Assembly (NCBI GenBank): GCA_018398765.1
Contig: JAHBMJ010000895.1
Location: 12,501-34,900, forward strand
DNA: 22,400 nucleotides
Direction: 5' to 3'
Origin: Chromera velia
Taxonomy: Eukaryota > Sar > Chromeraceae
Under the pieces are notes generated by a model. The model was not told the origin of the DNA. It saw only the letters and a program-made list of their open reading frames with translations, and did no database searches. A program made the position numbers and the translations under genes. How positions within the stretch are numbered: position 1 is the first letter of the stretch; the number at the start of each line of letters is the position of its first letter. Of the stretch, positions 10,405 to 21,380 are shown piece after piece.

Positions 10405-11122
10405 ATCAACGTCTTTGGGAGAGTGGAAGTGCCGAGACAAGGAGGCAGAGACAGAGTGCGGCGTCTCTCTGTTGAGAGAGAGATTCGACGTTCCGAAGCT
10501 TGATTAAAGCTCGGGCAAAAGATCAGAGGAGACGGCGCACAATCACACTGTCAGAACTGGTCTCAAAGGCGAAGAAGGAAGCCGGACTGGAAAGGCTGGG
10601 GTGTCAAAGCTTTTCTGACAGCATGGAAGCAATATTATATATATGTGTCATGCGCCTGCGCGATCAATCATCTCTGGTGTTCTCATGGTGTTCTCTTCTA
10701 CGACACGGGAGTCATATGATGTCAGACAATCATGCAGACCATTGCAGACCTGCATGAGCGGCGCCGGCGTCTCGTCATGCAGCTTTGCTCCATGCAGAAA
10801 GATCCCGGAAAGCTCGCGTGCATGCTCCGCGCTTTCCGGGACCACACGCGTATCGCTCAATTCTAGCTGACATCGAGCAACATATTTGATCGGACTACTA
10901 TATTCATAGCTCTTGTCTGTCCAATTGCCAGACAGTCGGTGTAGCTCCATACGTCCTCTTGCAAGGGCCTGCCGCTTTGTGCCAATGAAAGCTGACGGTC
11001 TTGTGCTTTCCGCAAATCAATCTAGCTTCCAACTGTTGCTTCATTTGAACCTCGCAAGCTTGGTCTTCCGCACTGATTTGCAGCTCTGGCGTTGAGCCGA
11101 TAGGAACAGCACCAGAAGTTGA
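10405..11122. promoter_or_regulatory. Divergent intergenic region between the LRR gene and the large + strand gene
   Basis: About 720 bp separate the tentative LRR start (10404, - strand) from the ATG at 11123 (+ strand), so both promoters should lie here. Visible features are an AT-rich TATA-like stretch (ATATTATATATAT, 10632-10644) and an 11-bp inverted repeat at 10803-10841. Open frames on both strands here lack LRR character and splice continuity with the neighbours, and I treat them as chance frames. Confidence 0.45.
10803..10841. repeat. 11-bp perfect inverted repeat with TGCATGC in the loop
   Basis: The arms TCCCGGAAAGC (10803-10813) and GCTTTCCGGGA (10831-10841) are perfect complements with a 17-nt spacer. 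The spacer contains TGCATGC (10819-10825), a core bound by some apicomplexan AP2 factors. Its position in a divergent promoter region suggests a regulatory site, but this is not shown. Confidence 0.6.
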
Positions 11123-14100
11123 ATGCAGAGCGAAATGCAGACAGAGCTTCACGTGAATGCTCTCCCTGCTCGCCTCCGGGCCGAGTGCCTTAAAGTAAAC
11201 CAGACGATTACCGGTGTGCGTTTGGACAAGGAGAATCTGTGCGTCAAATACAATGTTCGAAACAAGAACATCACCCAACAGTTTTCGCTTTTCAAGGAGG
11301 GACAGCTGCGCCAGGGCATTACATTTGACCCCATGCCTACTGGTGCCCCGGTCCCTTCCGACGCAGAAGCCGAGACAGCCCTTCGATCTCTTCTCGCTGC
11401 ACAAAAAATCCCGCAAGAAGAAGCAGAGTTTGGTATCCGACTGGCTGTTGCTTTTGCTGATATCGTCACGAAGAACTGGAGTGAATCGAGCTCCTTCACG
11501 ACAGACCATATTCTCTCAGAAGCCCTCGCACAGGCGGTCAGTCTCGTACCAGCTAGTTGACTGCGTTTCTCTTCTGTCTCCTTTGTTGGTGAAGTGACTG
11601 TTGCGATCTTCTTTCAACTGTTGTTCTCTCTGATTTGCTCTGTCTGCCTGTGACCTGTGATTGCCATTGGTTTCCGGGGGAAAGTACCTTCCTCTGCACA
11701 TTCATTTTCACAAGATCTTTCTCCACGGCACTCATCGCCATCCATTGTGTCGCCCTCTTTCCCTCCAACTGCGACCTCTTTGAGTTTTGCCCTTCTCTTT
11801 CCTCCTATCCATTGTGAGTTTCTTTCTGGTCCTTCCTCGCTCTTCTTTCCGGATTAATTCCCAGCTTAGAGGCTCCTTCATGTGGTCTTGCTTTCTTTCA
11901 CGTCCACACTGACAGAGCACCCAGATCTCAGCCGTGAAGGAGAACGGCTTCAAGGTGGTTTTCCATCCATCCACCGATGTTGCCGTGCCTACCTTTCACA
12001 TCGATCCTGTACATGCCGTCTCATGCCTTCTGTGTCAGCACACGGCATGTCTCTTCCCTGCCCTAGGGTCTGCGCAGAGACAGTTCCACATCCAGCTTTG
12101 CCTGGCACACTTCTGCTCATGCTCTCTTTGTCGTCTCTTCTCTGTGCAGAGACAGGCCCATAGCGACTCAAGACAGTCCGAGCAGGGCGGACCGATGCCT
12201 GGGTACAACCATGGACATGCAGTGCACCCATCCGAAATGACACGTAACCCTGTGGGTTTCCCCTATCACCACCAGAGTTTCCTCTCCAACAGGCCGAATG
12301 CGAACATCCAGACAGATAGACGATCTAGGGCTCAAACTGCAATGCACAGCACGAGAAACCTGACCTCTAGTCTCGCCGCGGACGCGTCGAGCAACCGAAT
12401 CCCTCCAGGCCCAGTCAGTCCCCTTGCTGCAGCAGCGTGTGCGAGAAGAATGAAGAACCCCCATCCGAAGGACCAATCTTCTCTCTCTGCTGCCCCACAC
12501 CCTCTTCAGGCAGCACAAACACGTCTGAGACACAGCAGCACGAGGGCAGAGATGCTGGCAAGGGACTTTGGGACAATCAGATCCCCCGGGGCTGTGTTTG
12601 GGGGCAGGGGGGATGGCAGTGGGGTGTTTCCCATCAGTGGAGCTTCGTGTGCTTCTCCCCCCGTCTCCAGAGCGAAGAGACAGACCCAGCAGCAGTCTCC
12701 CGTGCCCAACCTCAGTGGCACCCCCAGGGGGTCAGGAGCAGGTGTACAGATGCAATGGTCAAGTCAGTCCATCTGTATGTTCGTTCGTTTGTCTGTTTGT
12801 GTGTGTGGCTGTGTGATTATGTTTCTTTCTTCTTTGCTCTTCAGTGAGCGAGTCGGTTTGCGTTTATGGATACAGATGTCTACTGCCCGTGTAGCGTGCG
12901 AAAGGAAACAAAAGCCACACAATCCGCCTTTCTGGATTCGATGTACGTTTTTTTTCACTTTCCTAGCAGTTCAATGAAGGCATTTGCTCTCCTTTATCTC
13001 AATTTTTTCATTTTTTTTTTCCCTTTCCTTTCCTCTCACGATGAAAACCTCCGAGTGGATCTCTTCTCTTCTCCCCCTTGTTCGAGGATTCCGCGTCAGA
13101 CAAGACAGACGGTATCAGAACAAAAAGAGAAATACCTAGAGGCAACGTGTATGACTCCTCTGCAAAAGCGCGAGTGATATGTATGTCTGCCCCCTCCCTT
13201 CTCTTCTCTTTGCTCGCTCCTCCAGATTCCCTCGGTGCATCCACTCCTGCTTCCGCTTCCGCCTCGGGTGCGACACCGGGCAGCAGAAGGCCTCAGCACC
13301 CCATGAACCCACGGCAGGGAGTCTTCCCCTCTGTGTCCCCAACCGGTTCCGCAAAAGGAAGGGTACAGGCGCAAATGCAGGGCACAATGGAAGACTACGG
13401 ATCCCAAATGAGCCCCTCAGAGGTGCCTCCTCAGTTCAGGCAGAGAGGGGGGGCAGCTGCTGCTGCGGCTGCATTTCAGGGAGGTAGGGGGGGAGGAGGA
13501 GGTCAGACTCCTCGGTCGGCGAATTTGGGCCCTGCACCGTCTCCTTCTAGCACAAGCACAAACCCTGCTGCCCATGCACAAACAACGACGACACAGAAAG
13601 AGACGGCACCAAAAGGGACGGGAGGGCGACGGCACCACCGTGTCTCGACTTTCCGAAAAAAGTACGAACTTTCCTTTTATTCCTATGTTGACAAGTCCCT
13701 TGCAAGAACACGAAGGCACCCAGGATGGCCCCACCTCTCTAGTTCCCCGCGCGTGTGTCCAGAGAACGTACAGCCGTACCCCTATCCTTCCTTGGACCCA
13801 CAGGACCCTAGCCTCAGCATCTTCCCTATCGTTTCTCATACCCAGACTACCTTCTCAGAAGATGCAGAAAGGGGAAGGAAAACAGAAGAAGCCAAGGAGG
13901 GGAACTCAATCACAACAGAACCCACTCGTCCCTCCGATATCCCCTCTACAATTGGGGGCAACACAGGGGCATGTGCTGCCATTCCCCCCTCCGTCTCCCA
14001 GACATCGATTGGGGGCATGTCGCCTTCTGACAATACGTCTACGTCCAATCGATCGAAAGGGCCCCCCCAACAACAACCTTCCGGGGTCTTCCACAAACTC

Positions 14101-14840
14101 TCTGAAGCTTCTTCTTCAGCCGCACGCCTGCGTACCATATCATCTGGGGCAGGCACGATGCCACCGCCTGCCTCCGCGTTTACGTGTCCATTCGATGACG
14201 AGACAGATCTGCAGAGGGCGAAAGCCTACTCCCTCAGCACCGAGCGTTCCCTGCGGCTTCTCTTCGATGAGCATGGAGAGGACATGACTCACCGCACACG
14301 CCACCGATTGACCCAAAAGGAAATCCGCATCAGTGGAGATTTGAATGATTGGACAATGGTCAATGAGGAGGCCATTATACTGAAAGGGGCAGAGGGGTTG
14401 GCAGATCTAGAAGCAGAAGCAGCCCCCGAAGGAAACTTGAGACCAATACTGACTCCGGCAGATGCCGGAATAACAGAAGACCTCCATCCCTGTCCGTCTC
14501 CAATATCAGTGCCTCTGTCTTATGGTTTGACACGCCATCCCCCTTCTTTCGGCTTCTTTCCGTCAAAGAAAAATCCGGCAGAGGGAGGACTCGTCTCCGT
14601 CTCCGGGGCCCCAGACGGGCAGGCAGCTTCGGCTTCTGCCTCTGTTCCGGTGTCAAGAGAGGTTTCACAAAAAGTGGAGGAGAAAGAAGTACGGGTTGCT
14701 GGTACGACGGCTGAAGATGCGAAAGAAAAAAAGACAGAGAAAGAGGGCCCGATCGAGGAAAGACATGGAGGTCAGTAGTCAAAGGGGAGAACACACCTCT
14801 CTCCCTCTCCCTCTCCCTCTCTGTCTCTCTCTCTCTCTCC

Positions 14841-14873
<33 letters not shown>

Positions 14874-17800
14874 TGTGTGCGTGCGTGCGTGTCCGTCTAT
14901 CAGTCCGATTCCACATGTATGCCCATTCGACCTGTCTTCCTGTCTCTAATTCGAATTTCTTCTCCCTCCCCTCAGTTGATCACACAATGGTCTTTCTGTT
15001 CATGCTCTCTCTCTGGTCCCTGCAGCGGCTCCTTCGGGACCTGCCACGGCCTCTGGTGGCGTGTGTCCGATGTCCATAGACACCGACGCAGCTGCGGAGA
15101 AAGAGAAGAAGAAGTTTCCCACCTCTGTGGTGGGAGAGAGCCCGACCATTGCACCTCTCTCCTCCCCCCGTCCTTCGTTCCTGCCTGAGGCTTTTTGCCC
15201 CTTTATTGTCAAGAACGATCCCGCAGATTTTCGGGCCTTTGTGTCCGAGAGGGAGTCGTTGGAGGTGCAGAGAGCATGGAAGGATCCGAGGGATAGGGGG
15301 GAGAATAGGGCCATTCGTGCGTTGAGTCGGGGGGTGATGGATCGGTCTGTGTTGTCAGGCAAGACCATCACTGCTCATTTGACGGAAGAGGAAGATGAAG
15401 CCCCATTCGAATGGGCCGATTTGGAGGAGACGGAGCCAGAACTCCCAAATAACCTGCCCCATTTCTTCGCAGAATTCCGCCGTCAGCACCCCCACACTGC
15501 AAATGACGCACGCCTAGGAAGACTGTATCATGATCACAATTCACGCAGACAGGCAAAGCACTACGCCCCTCCCCTCATCGGACCCCCTGCTGTCGGTCCC
15601 CCTTTCTACGGGAAGAGTAATCTCGACTACATCCGATCCCCCGAAGAGTCGCAGTTGCTGAAGATGATCTTGAAGGGACTTTCGGATTCGGAGACGTTTG
15701 AGGTTCTGGGAATGGAGTCAGTGATCTACAGGTCCATTGAGGACTGGTGGGTCAACCTCTCGGGCGGTTTCTTCCCCCCGCCCAGGAAGGCTCAAGTGGC
15801 AGACGCCTTGGAGCGTCGGCGTGTGGCTCTTGCGGAAGAGCGCATTGCGTTGAGGAAGGAGAAGGAGAGGCCACAGGCAGCAGTGAGCGGGGGGCAGGGG
15901 GAAGGAGGGGAGATCGATGAAGGGTTGAATTCTGTTGCCACAACACCTCCGAGATTCTTGAAAAATGCCATGGGTTTCCCTGTATATGTGAAGCCTGAGG
16001 GGGTGAGGAGACGGAAAAAGAGAGTGACAGGGAAAGAGACCAAGGGAGTGGAGCAGGGGCTAGAAGAAGAATCGAGTAGCGATGATGAGGAGGATGAAAT
16101 GCCTCGGCCCCCCGCCTGGTCTCTCAGTTTGTGTTCGCTTTGCGACACTTACCATCTGCCACCACTCTCTCGTCCTGAAAAGCCAAAAGCCTCAACGAAA
16201 ACCAAAAAAATGAAGAAAGAAGAGCAACCAACTGTCCCTCCTGCCGCCTCTGACGGCAATTCCTTTGGACAGCCCCCCCTTCCGAAGGGTGACCGTCCCC
16301 CCTGTTTTTCTTCTTCAAAAGAGGAAAAAGGGGGGATACAGACTGGCTCTCCCGCTGGCCCGTCTGAGGGTCCCCCCAAAGTGCCGCTGCCCAAACCGAT
16401 AGGAGACGCCTCCGACCCCGGAGATATTCCTCCTGCCTGCACCGTAGCCGCAGGCGCCTCTTCTTCGTCATCCAGCCAGAGTGCACCGCCCGTTGCAGCT
16501 GTTTCGCTGGTGGATGGGCAGTCCAGGTGCATGTCGGATGACGACGAAGAGGACGAGGAGGATGAGGAGGATGATCCTTTCTTCCTCTTCCGTCGTTGTG
16601 ACTTCTACCGATCGCGCAGGAACATCTATCGATTCGATAACGAGCTGTGTAGCTCAGAGTCAAAGAAGATGAGGTTGCAGAGGGAGGTTAGGAAAGTGCT
16701 GTGGAGGTGGCAGGCGGGAGTGAGTCTGAAATACAAAGTACCCTCCAACGTGAAAAACGAGCAGAAAGAGGGGGGAGAAAATGGAAGTGCAGCTGCTGCT
16801 TCCTCAGAGCAAGCGGCAAGAGGGTCGCAGGCTCCTCCCATGCGACACAAGGTATGCAGGTGGACGACATCGTTTGTGCCAGGAACAAAAGAGGCCGAGC
16901 TAGCCGTGGACTCTGTGATGGGCCCAGCGGCTCTTGCCTTGATGGGACGGAAGCAGGGGTGTGTGAACCACGTTCAGATTCTGTGTGCACGAGAGAGTTT
17001 GGACGGGGATGAGGCAGCTGCAGCTTCGGGGGGTGGTGGGACGGGGAAGGGAAAGGGGGAAGTAATGAAAAAGGGGCGCCGACCGAAGCTGACAGCTGAA
17101 GCAAGGGGGGGATGGGCGATTTCAGATGAAACGGACAAGGAGGATGAGGCAGAGAGGCAATGGGAGGCCCCGAATGGCTTCCCTGACCCAATAGCGAAAC
17201 CGTATTCGCTCGTAGGGGGCCAGTTGAAGGAGACGGCTGACGAAACAGAATCCCGTGTCCAGAGAAACAGAGCCCGACATTACAACAGACACAAGACCCC
17301 GGCATTCCTTCTAGGTTACTACAATTGTTTCCTCCCTTTGACGGAGAGGGAGGCAATTTTGAGACGTCACTGTTTGAAGAGAGAGAGCGAGACAGGGAAG
17401 GCAAAAGCAAACTTGAATGCTGTTGTTGTGCCTGAAAGTGCTACAGCACAGGACGACTCGACAAAGCAGAAGGAGGGGGGGGCATCCGAGTCTCCTTTTT
17501 CTTCCACTCTGACAGCAACCCAGATAGAGGAGGGCAACGCGTTATTACAAAATTTTGGGATCCACTCCGGCACAGTCCTCTGTGCTGTGTTGCGTTGCCG
17601 CAGAGCCGACGGCGTTCGTCCTTCTAAGAGAGAGCTCCGTCTCCGTCGGGCTTTCAACATGCGTAGATCGCCCACAGACTCCGATGAAGAGTTTGAAGCT
17701 CTTATCGGCCCCCCTCCAGTGGAAACAACAGTCGACCCAGTCTCTGCAGCAGGTGAACGTACGAAATCGCGTGTATCCCTCACATATCCCTTTGCAGAAG

Positions 17801-19641
17801 AGGACGCAGTAGCAAACGCACAGAGACTTCAACGCATCAGGCTGCTGTCCATGCAAGCTCTGCAACTCGAGCGTGAGCATGAAGAGAAGGCGGCAGCCGA
17901 GAGGAGACGGGAAGTTGAACGAGAACGCGACGCAGAGAGAGTGAAGGAGGAGGCCCGTCGAAGCGTTGGTATGCCTTTCTCTGACACTCCAATGCAGGCT
18001 GCTGATGCAGACCCAGGGGGGGCCTCTGCCAAAAACGGGGGGGCAGAGCAAACAGCGCGCCGCCACGATACTAGAAGGGCTTCCTTGGGAGCCACCCCCA
18101 AATCTGCGCATGCAGGCCCCTCAGCCTCCCCCAAAGGTGCTGGCTCCCGAGCCTACCCGTCTCGCCGAGCTGCACCGCCTCCTTTGAAAATGATGGACGA
18201 GGAAATGTACCCTGACGTCCCCAACCGGCACTTTCCAGAGGGCCACACAGCTTTCCCCCCAACTCCCGCAGGCACATCCAGACTTCCACAGCCTCCTCCC
18301 CGGAAACGGCCGAAAGGGGCCGGGGCCACGGCCCCTTCTCCTGTCTCCGCAGCGGAGGCTTCGCGTGCAGTACGCCACCTGTCCGCATCCCCAAAGGCTG
18401 GAGGGCCTCACGGCACCTCCGTCCCTCACCCGGCGTCCATTCCTCCTATGAGAAGCCCGAGGGGATCGAGACGTCCTCCCCCGTATACCCATTCTCCTTT
18501 TGATGGCGATCTGAAACCACCAATGCCACCGGTCCATATTGCATCACTCACAGGAGAGACGCTCTCACCCCGAGTTGTACACCCGCAGAATTTCCACCCG
18601 GTCCCAATGGGGCGTATCAGGGCCCCTCATCCACTCTCTCCAGCGCATGCTCAGGGCCCCCACCCGCATTCTTTCGGGTATGCTGGGGCCCCTCACCCCC
18701 TATCCCCCGGCCACGCACACTTCCCTCCCCCACATCCAGATCCAACAGCCCGAGGCCCTTCTTACCACACATTCCATTTCCATCCCCCCCACCCGACGCA
18801 CGCACACGCCCCCGTACATCCTCATCGCTTTCCCCACGGGATGCCCCCACGGCCGCCAAGCAGGTCCGGGGCGCACCGTCCAATCCGCATTGGCAGATTC
18901 GGAGCTGATGGGCCCGGATGGACCCCTGTGTGGACAGGGGACGCCCCGGGAGCTCCGGGGGGCGGAGGGCAGGGAGACACGTCAGCCAGAAGATCAGCAG
19001 GGGGACCTACACCCCCCACATTTTCCGGAGACGCTTCGCAGCCTGGTAGAGCTTCCCGTTTCTCCCCAGCCAATCCGCAGGCACCCTCATCATCCCTGTC
19101 GCCTTCCAGCGAGAGACTTCACCGCAATGGGCCTGGCGGTTCCACTGCCGGGGCCCCTTTTGCACCTGATCTGTCCCCCACGCGTGAGAGGCCGGGGCTC
19201 AATCCTTCTGGACAAGGGGGTCTCGCAGGAGCAGCAGCAAAAGCCCAGGGTGGGCACATCGACAGAGCCCTCGGATGGCCCACCCCTCCTTTCCCACAGG
19301 GCCTCCAGACAACCCCCCCCGCACCGTCACCTCAGAAGCAGGGAGCCACGAGGGACGGGGACGGGATGAGTTCCAAGCCGGGTCGTGCACCGATCCCTTC
19401 TCTGCCTTCTTCCGAGACCCAGACAGAAACAGTTGAGACTGAAACTGCTCAGACTCAGTCAAAGGGACAGAAGCGAGCGAGAGAGGAACCACAGACAAGC
19501 CAGGCACAAGCAGAGGCTGGTCCTCTCCCTCTGGCTGCATCGATCCCTTCTGCTCATGATGCCTCCCTTTCCCAGAGCGCAGGAGCAGGTCAGCCCTCTG
19601 GCACTGCTGGGGGGTCAGTGGGTCAGCAGACGCACCAGTGA
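11123..19641 (+). CDS. Seven-exon gene for a large, mostly disordered protein (2,473 aa), unrecognised
   Basis: Exons are 11123-11536, 11925-12008, 12150-12774, 12845-12888, 13087-13180, 13226-14770 and 15026-19641. The phases are 0, 0, 1, 0, 1, 1 and the total is exactly 2,474 codons including TGA. A TGA lies in frame directly before the ATG. Residues 1-166 (exons 1-2) look folded, e.g. KENGFKVVFHPSTDVAVPTF, but I cannot name a domain. The middle is Ser/Pro/Ala/Gly-rich, with one denser block near TCPFDDETDLQRAKAYSLST. The last exon has several denser blocks, including NLPHFFAEFRRQHPH and FRRCDFYRSRRNIYRFDNEL. It also has a 13-residue Asp/Glu run, a charged helix (around 17815-17965), a His/Pro-rich repeat and basic NLS-like motifs (PRKRPKG, GQKRAREE). 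A nuclear scaffold or chromatin role is possible by composition only. Introns 13181-13225 (45 bp) and 12775-12844 (70 bp) are short, and the first of these stays open if unspliced. Confidence 0.75.
14799..14890 (+). repeat. CT-rich then GT microsatellite in an intron
   Basis: Imperfect (CTCTCC)/(CT) units run into a pure (GT) tract followed by GTGC units. It lies within intron 14771-15025 of the large gene and ends well before the acceptor at 15025, so it is probably a neutral simple repeat. Confidence 0.9.
16537..16575 (+). other. 13-residue Asp/Glu run within the large protein
   Basis: Thirteen consecutive acidic codons (DDDEEDEEDEEDD) precede the denser segment PFFLFRRCDFYRSRRN. Acidic runs next to basic segments are common in histone- and chromatin-associated proteins, but composition alone does not assign a role. 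Confidence 0.9.
18620..18850 (+). repeat. His/Pro-rich region with a 66-bp imperfect tandem repeat in the large gene
   Basis: The peptide APHPLSPAHA recurs 22 residues later as APHPLSPGHA (coding starts 18622 and 18688). It is followed by further HPHP/PPHP-rich sequence. It is disordered by composition, and metal binding or phase-separation behaviour would be speculation. Confidence 0.75.
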
Positions 19642-21380
19642 AAGATGACGAACGCCCCAGCCCAATCCAGTACGAGAATGTTGGTACACATGGAGATCTG
19701 CATGCATGAGGCAGGAAGGACGTTTCTGCAAGAAGGAGGGGGGGGAGAGCTGTTCGTGTCTTCCATCTCTGTCTCTTCTGTCACTTTTCTCTTTTGATTC
19801 TTTTCCGATTTTAAGGCGATCTTCTCCTTCTTTGAAACGCTCATTCGCTGAGTGTGCAAGCAGAAAGTGCATAGAAGAAGCGAGCGGATCGGACCACTCA
19901 ACAGAAACTATCCAGACTCGGGAATAAAAATGCCAAAGAGAGAGGGAGAGACGGGGACGTGAGGCGAGACTTGTCAACAAAAAAAACAGTCCGTGAAAAA
20001 AAAATTAAGACAGCAAAGAGATGGGAAGGAGAGTGTCGAGGGTCCAGAGTCAGGAGACAGAGAATCTGGCTGGAGAAAAGCAAGGGACTGTTTCGATCCA
20101 GGTCGATCTGATGTACCTGTTCTGGCTTCGATCGTGGACGAATGGATCGATTAGCAGGGCGGTGCACTTATCAGCGTTCGACTGAATTCCTAGTTGAATT
20201 CACTCAGATCGAGGGTCCTGACTCCTGAAGAGCGTTTCCGATACTTTTCAAGTTTCAACCATTATGTCCATGAGAATGATTCTGAATAAAATCAAACATG
20301 TGGTTCATTAAACACCGTGACTGATGATAAACAAATTCAATATAGAGCTACTAGCTGTTCAAATTATCACTATAATTGTTAGGCCGGTTGTTAGGATTTC
20401 ATTATATGTGTATCTCTTTTGTAATTAAAAAAAAAATATTTAAGATAAAAAAAGATCGAATTAATTGGTTTTAATTATTTCTCTAGTTATTTCTTCCTTG
20501 TTAAAATTATTTTTTCTACTATCTAAGGATAGGCACCTAAACAACTGTTGTGCAACATTAAAACATTTAAAACAACAGTTATACGTAACACTTCAACACA
20601 CTGCAGTATACAACAGTTGTTTGATACCCAGTTTGGCACCCAACATCGATCGTCGGCAAAAAAAAGAAAATAACACGAATTATAGCACGTCGGACATTCG
20701 GTATTGGGGCGGGCGGCCAATCTTCCAGACATAAATCCTAATCCTAATCCTTTTTTTTTTTTTGCTATATATGATAGGCCTAGATTTCAATTATTTCATT
20801 CAATTTATGATGCGGATTCTATAAATCGATCGCTTAGTAGACTGACACTTAGATTTATCTTTATAGGTTAAGTGATAAGTAATGATAAGTGATTTAGTGG
20901 TGCCTAGAGTGGTGCCCTAGAGCACTGTCACCGTTTTATGTTAATACAGTCTTATAGAAGTCGCCCCCGTAATCTACTAGGTAATCTAGTACTAGAGGTT
21001 AGATGACGTGCAATCTAGTACTGCTAGTAGTGTAATCAATAGTAACTATTTTTTGATAGTTTTCAAACATGATGATCATAGAGTTCATGCCCTTTCCGAG
21101 GCTTTCCTTCATACACCTCTCCCAGCGTTTCCCGCAAACGACCCCCAAACCGCAAGAGTTGGCACTAGAGTTGGCAAGGCAGGCTCCAAGACACGATGCT
21201 ACTGTCACGAGATGCATGGATTGAATACAGCTGTTGCTAGAGCTGTTGCATGCATGTTTCGGCTAAGAATCGGCTTTTTTTCTACTTTTTTTTTTTCACT
21301 GTTATAGGTTTTGTCAGAAAGATCAAAAGGCTTCACCTCTCTTTCCCAGTCTTCACCAGACATCATCGCTCTGTCCTCCT
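19642..21380. other. Gene-free region between convergent genes, AT-rich from about 20170 to 21060
   Basis: The first 500 bp are moderately GC-rich and probably hold the 3' UTR of the large + strand gene. An AATAAA word lies at 19923-19928, about 280 bp after the stop, as a possible poly(A) signal. From about 20170 the base composition turns AT-rich. That part contains a probable relic transposon (20529-20907), a short CCTAAT repeat followed by a T run (about 20738-20763), and an 11-bp direct repeat AATCTAGTACT (20983-20993 and 21012-21022). No open frame looks coding. Confidence 0.7.
20529..20907. mobile_element. Possible third, degraded member of the CTAGGCNCC transposon family
   Basis: The left end reads ATAGGCACC (20529-20537) and the right end GGTGCCTAG (20899-20907), the reverse complement of CTAGGCACC, so the ends pair with one mismatch. 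The interior has a perfect 13-bp inverted repeat (AAACAACTGTTGT at 20539-20551, complement at 20610-20622). It shares the CAACTGTTG and TTGCACAAC words of MITE 2. The flanks show no target-site duplication, and a second copy of the right-end motif (AGTGGTGCCCTAG) directly follows. The boundaries are therefore uncertain. Confidence 0.4.

Noticed and set aside
10904-11509. Open frame of 201 codons on the - strand
   Set aside because: It is antisense to the first exon of the large + strand gene, which has matching splice phases and better protein character. No splice or domain support was seen for the - strand frame.
14799-14890. CT/GT repeat as a CRISPR-like or regulatory array
   Set aside because: The units are 2-6 bp with no spacers. 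It is an ordinary intronic microsatellite.
16124-16663. Long - strand open frames opposite the last exon of the large gene (also 16688-17410 and 17545-18111)
   Set aside because: They are shadows of a GC-rich coding exon on the other strand, with no independent domain or splice evidence.
20465-20734. Open frame of 89 codons on the + strand in the AT-rich region
   Set aside because: It lies largely in the repeat with CAACTGTTG words and its translation is low-complexity, as expected from AT-rich noncoding DNA.
20738-20763. CCTAATCCTAAT followed by a T run as an interstitial telomere
   Set aside because: Only about two full units are present and the flanks are AT-rich. This is too short to support a telomeric origin.
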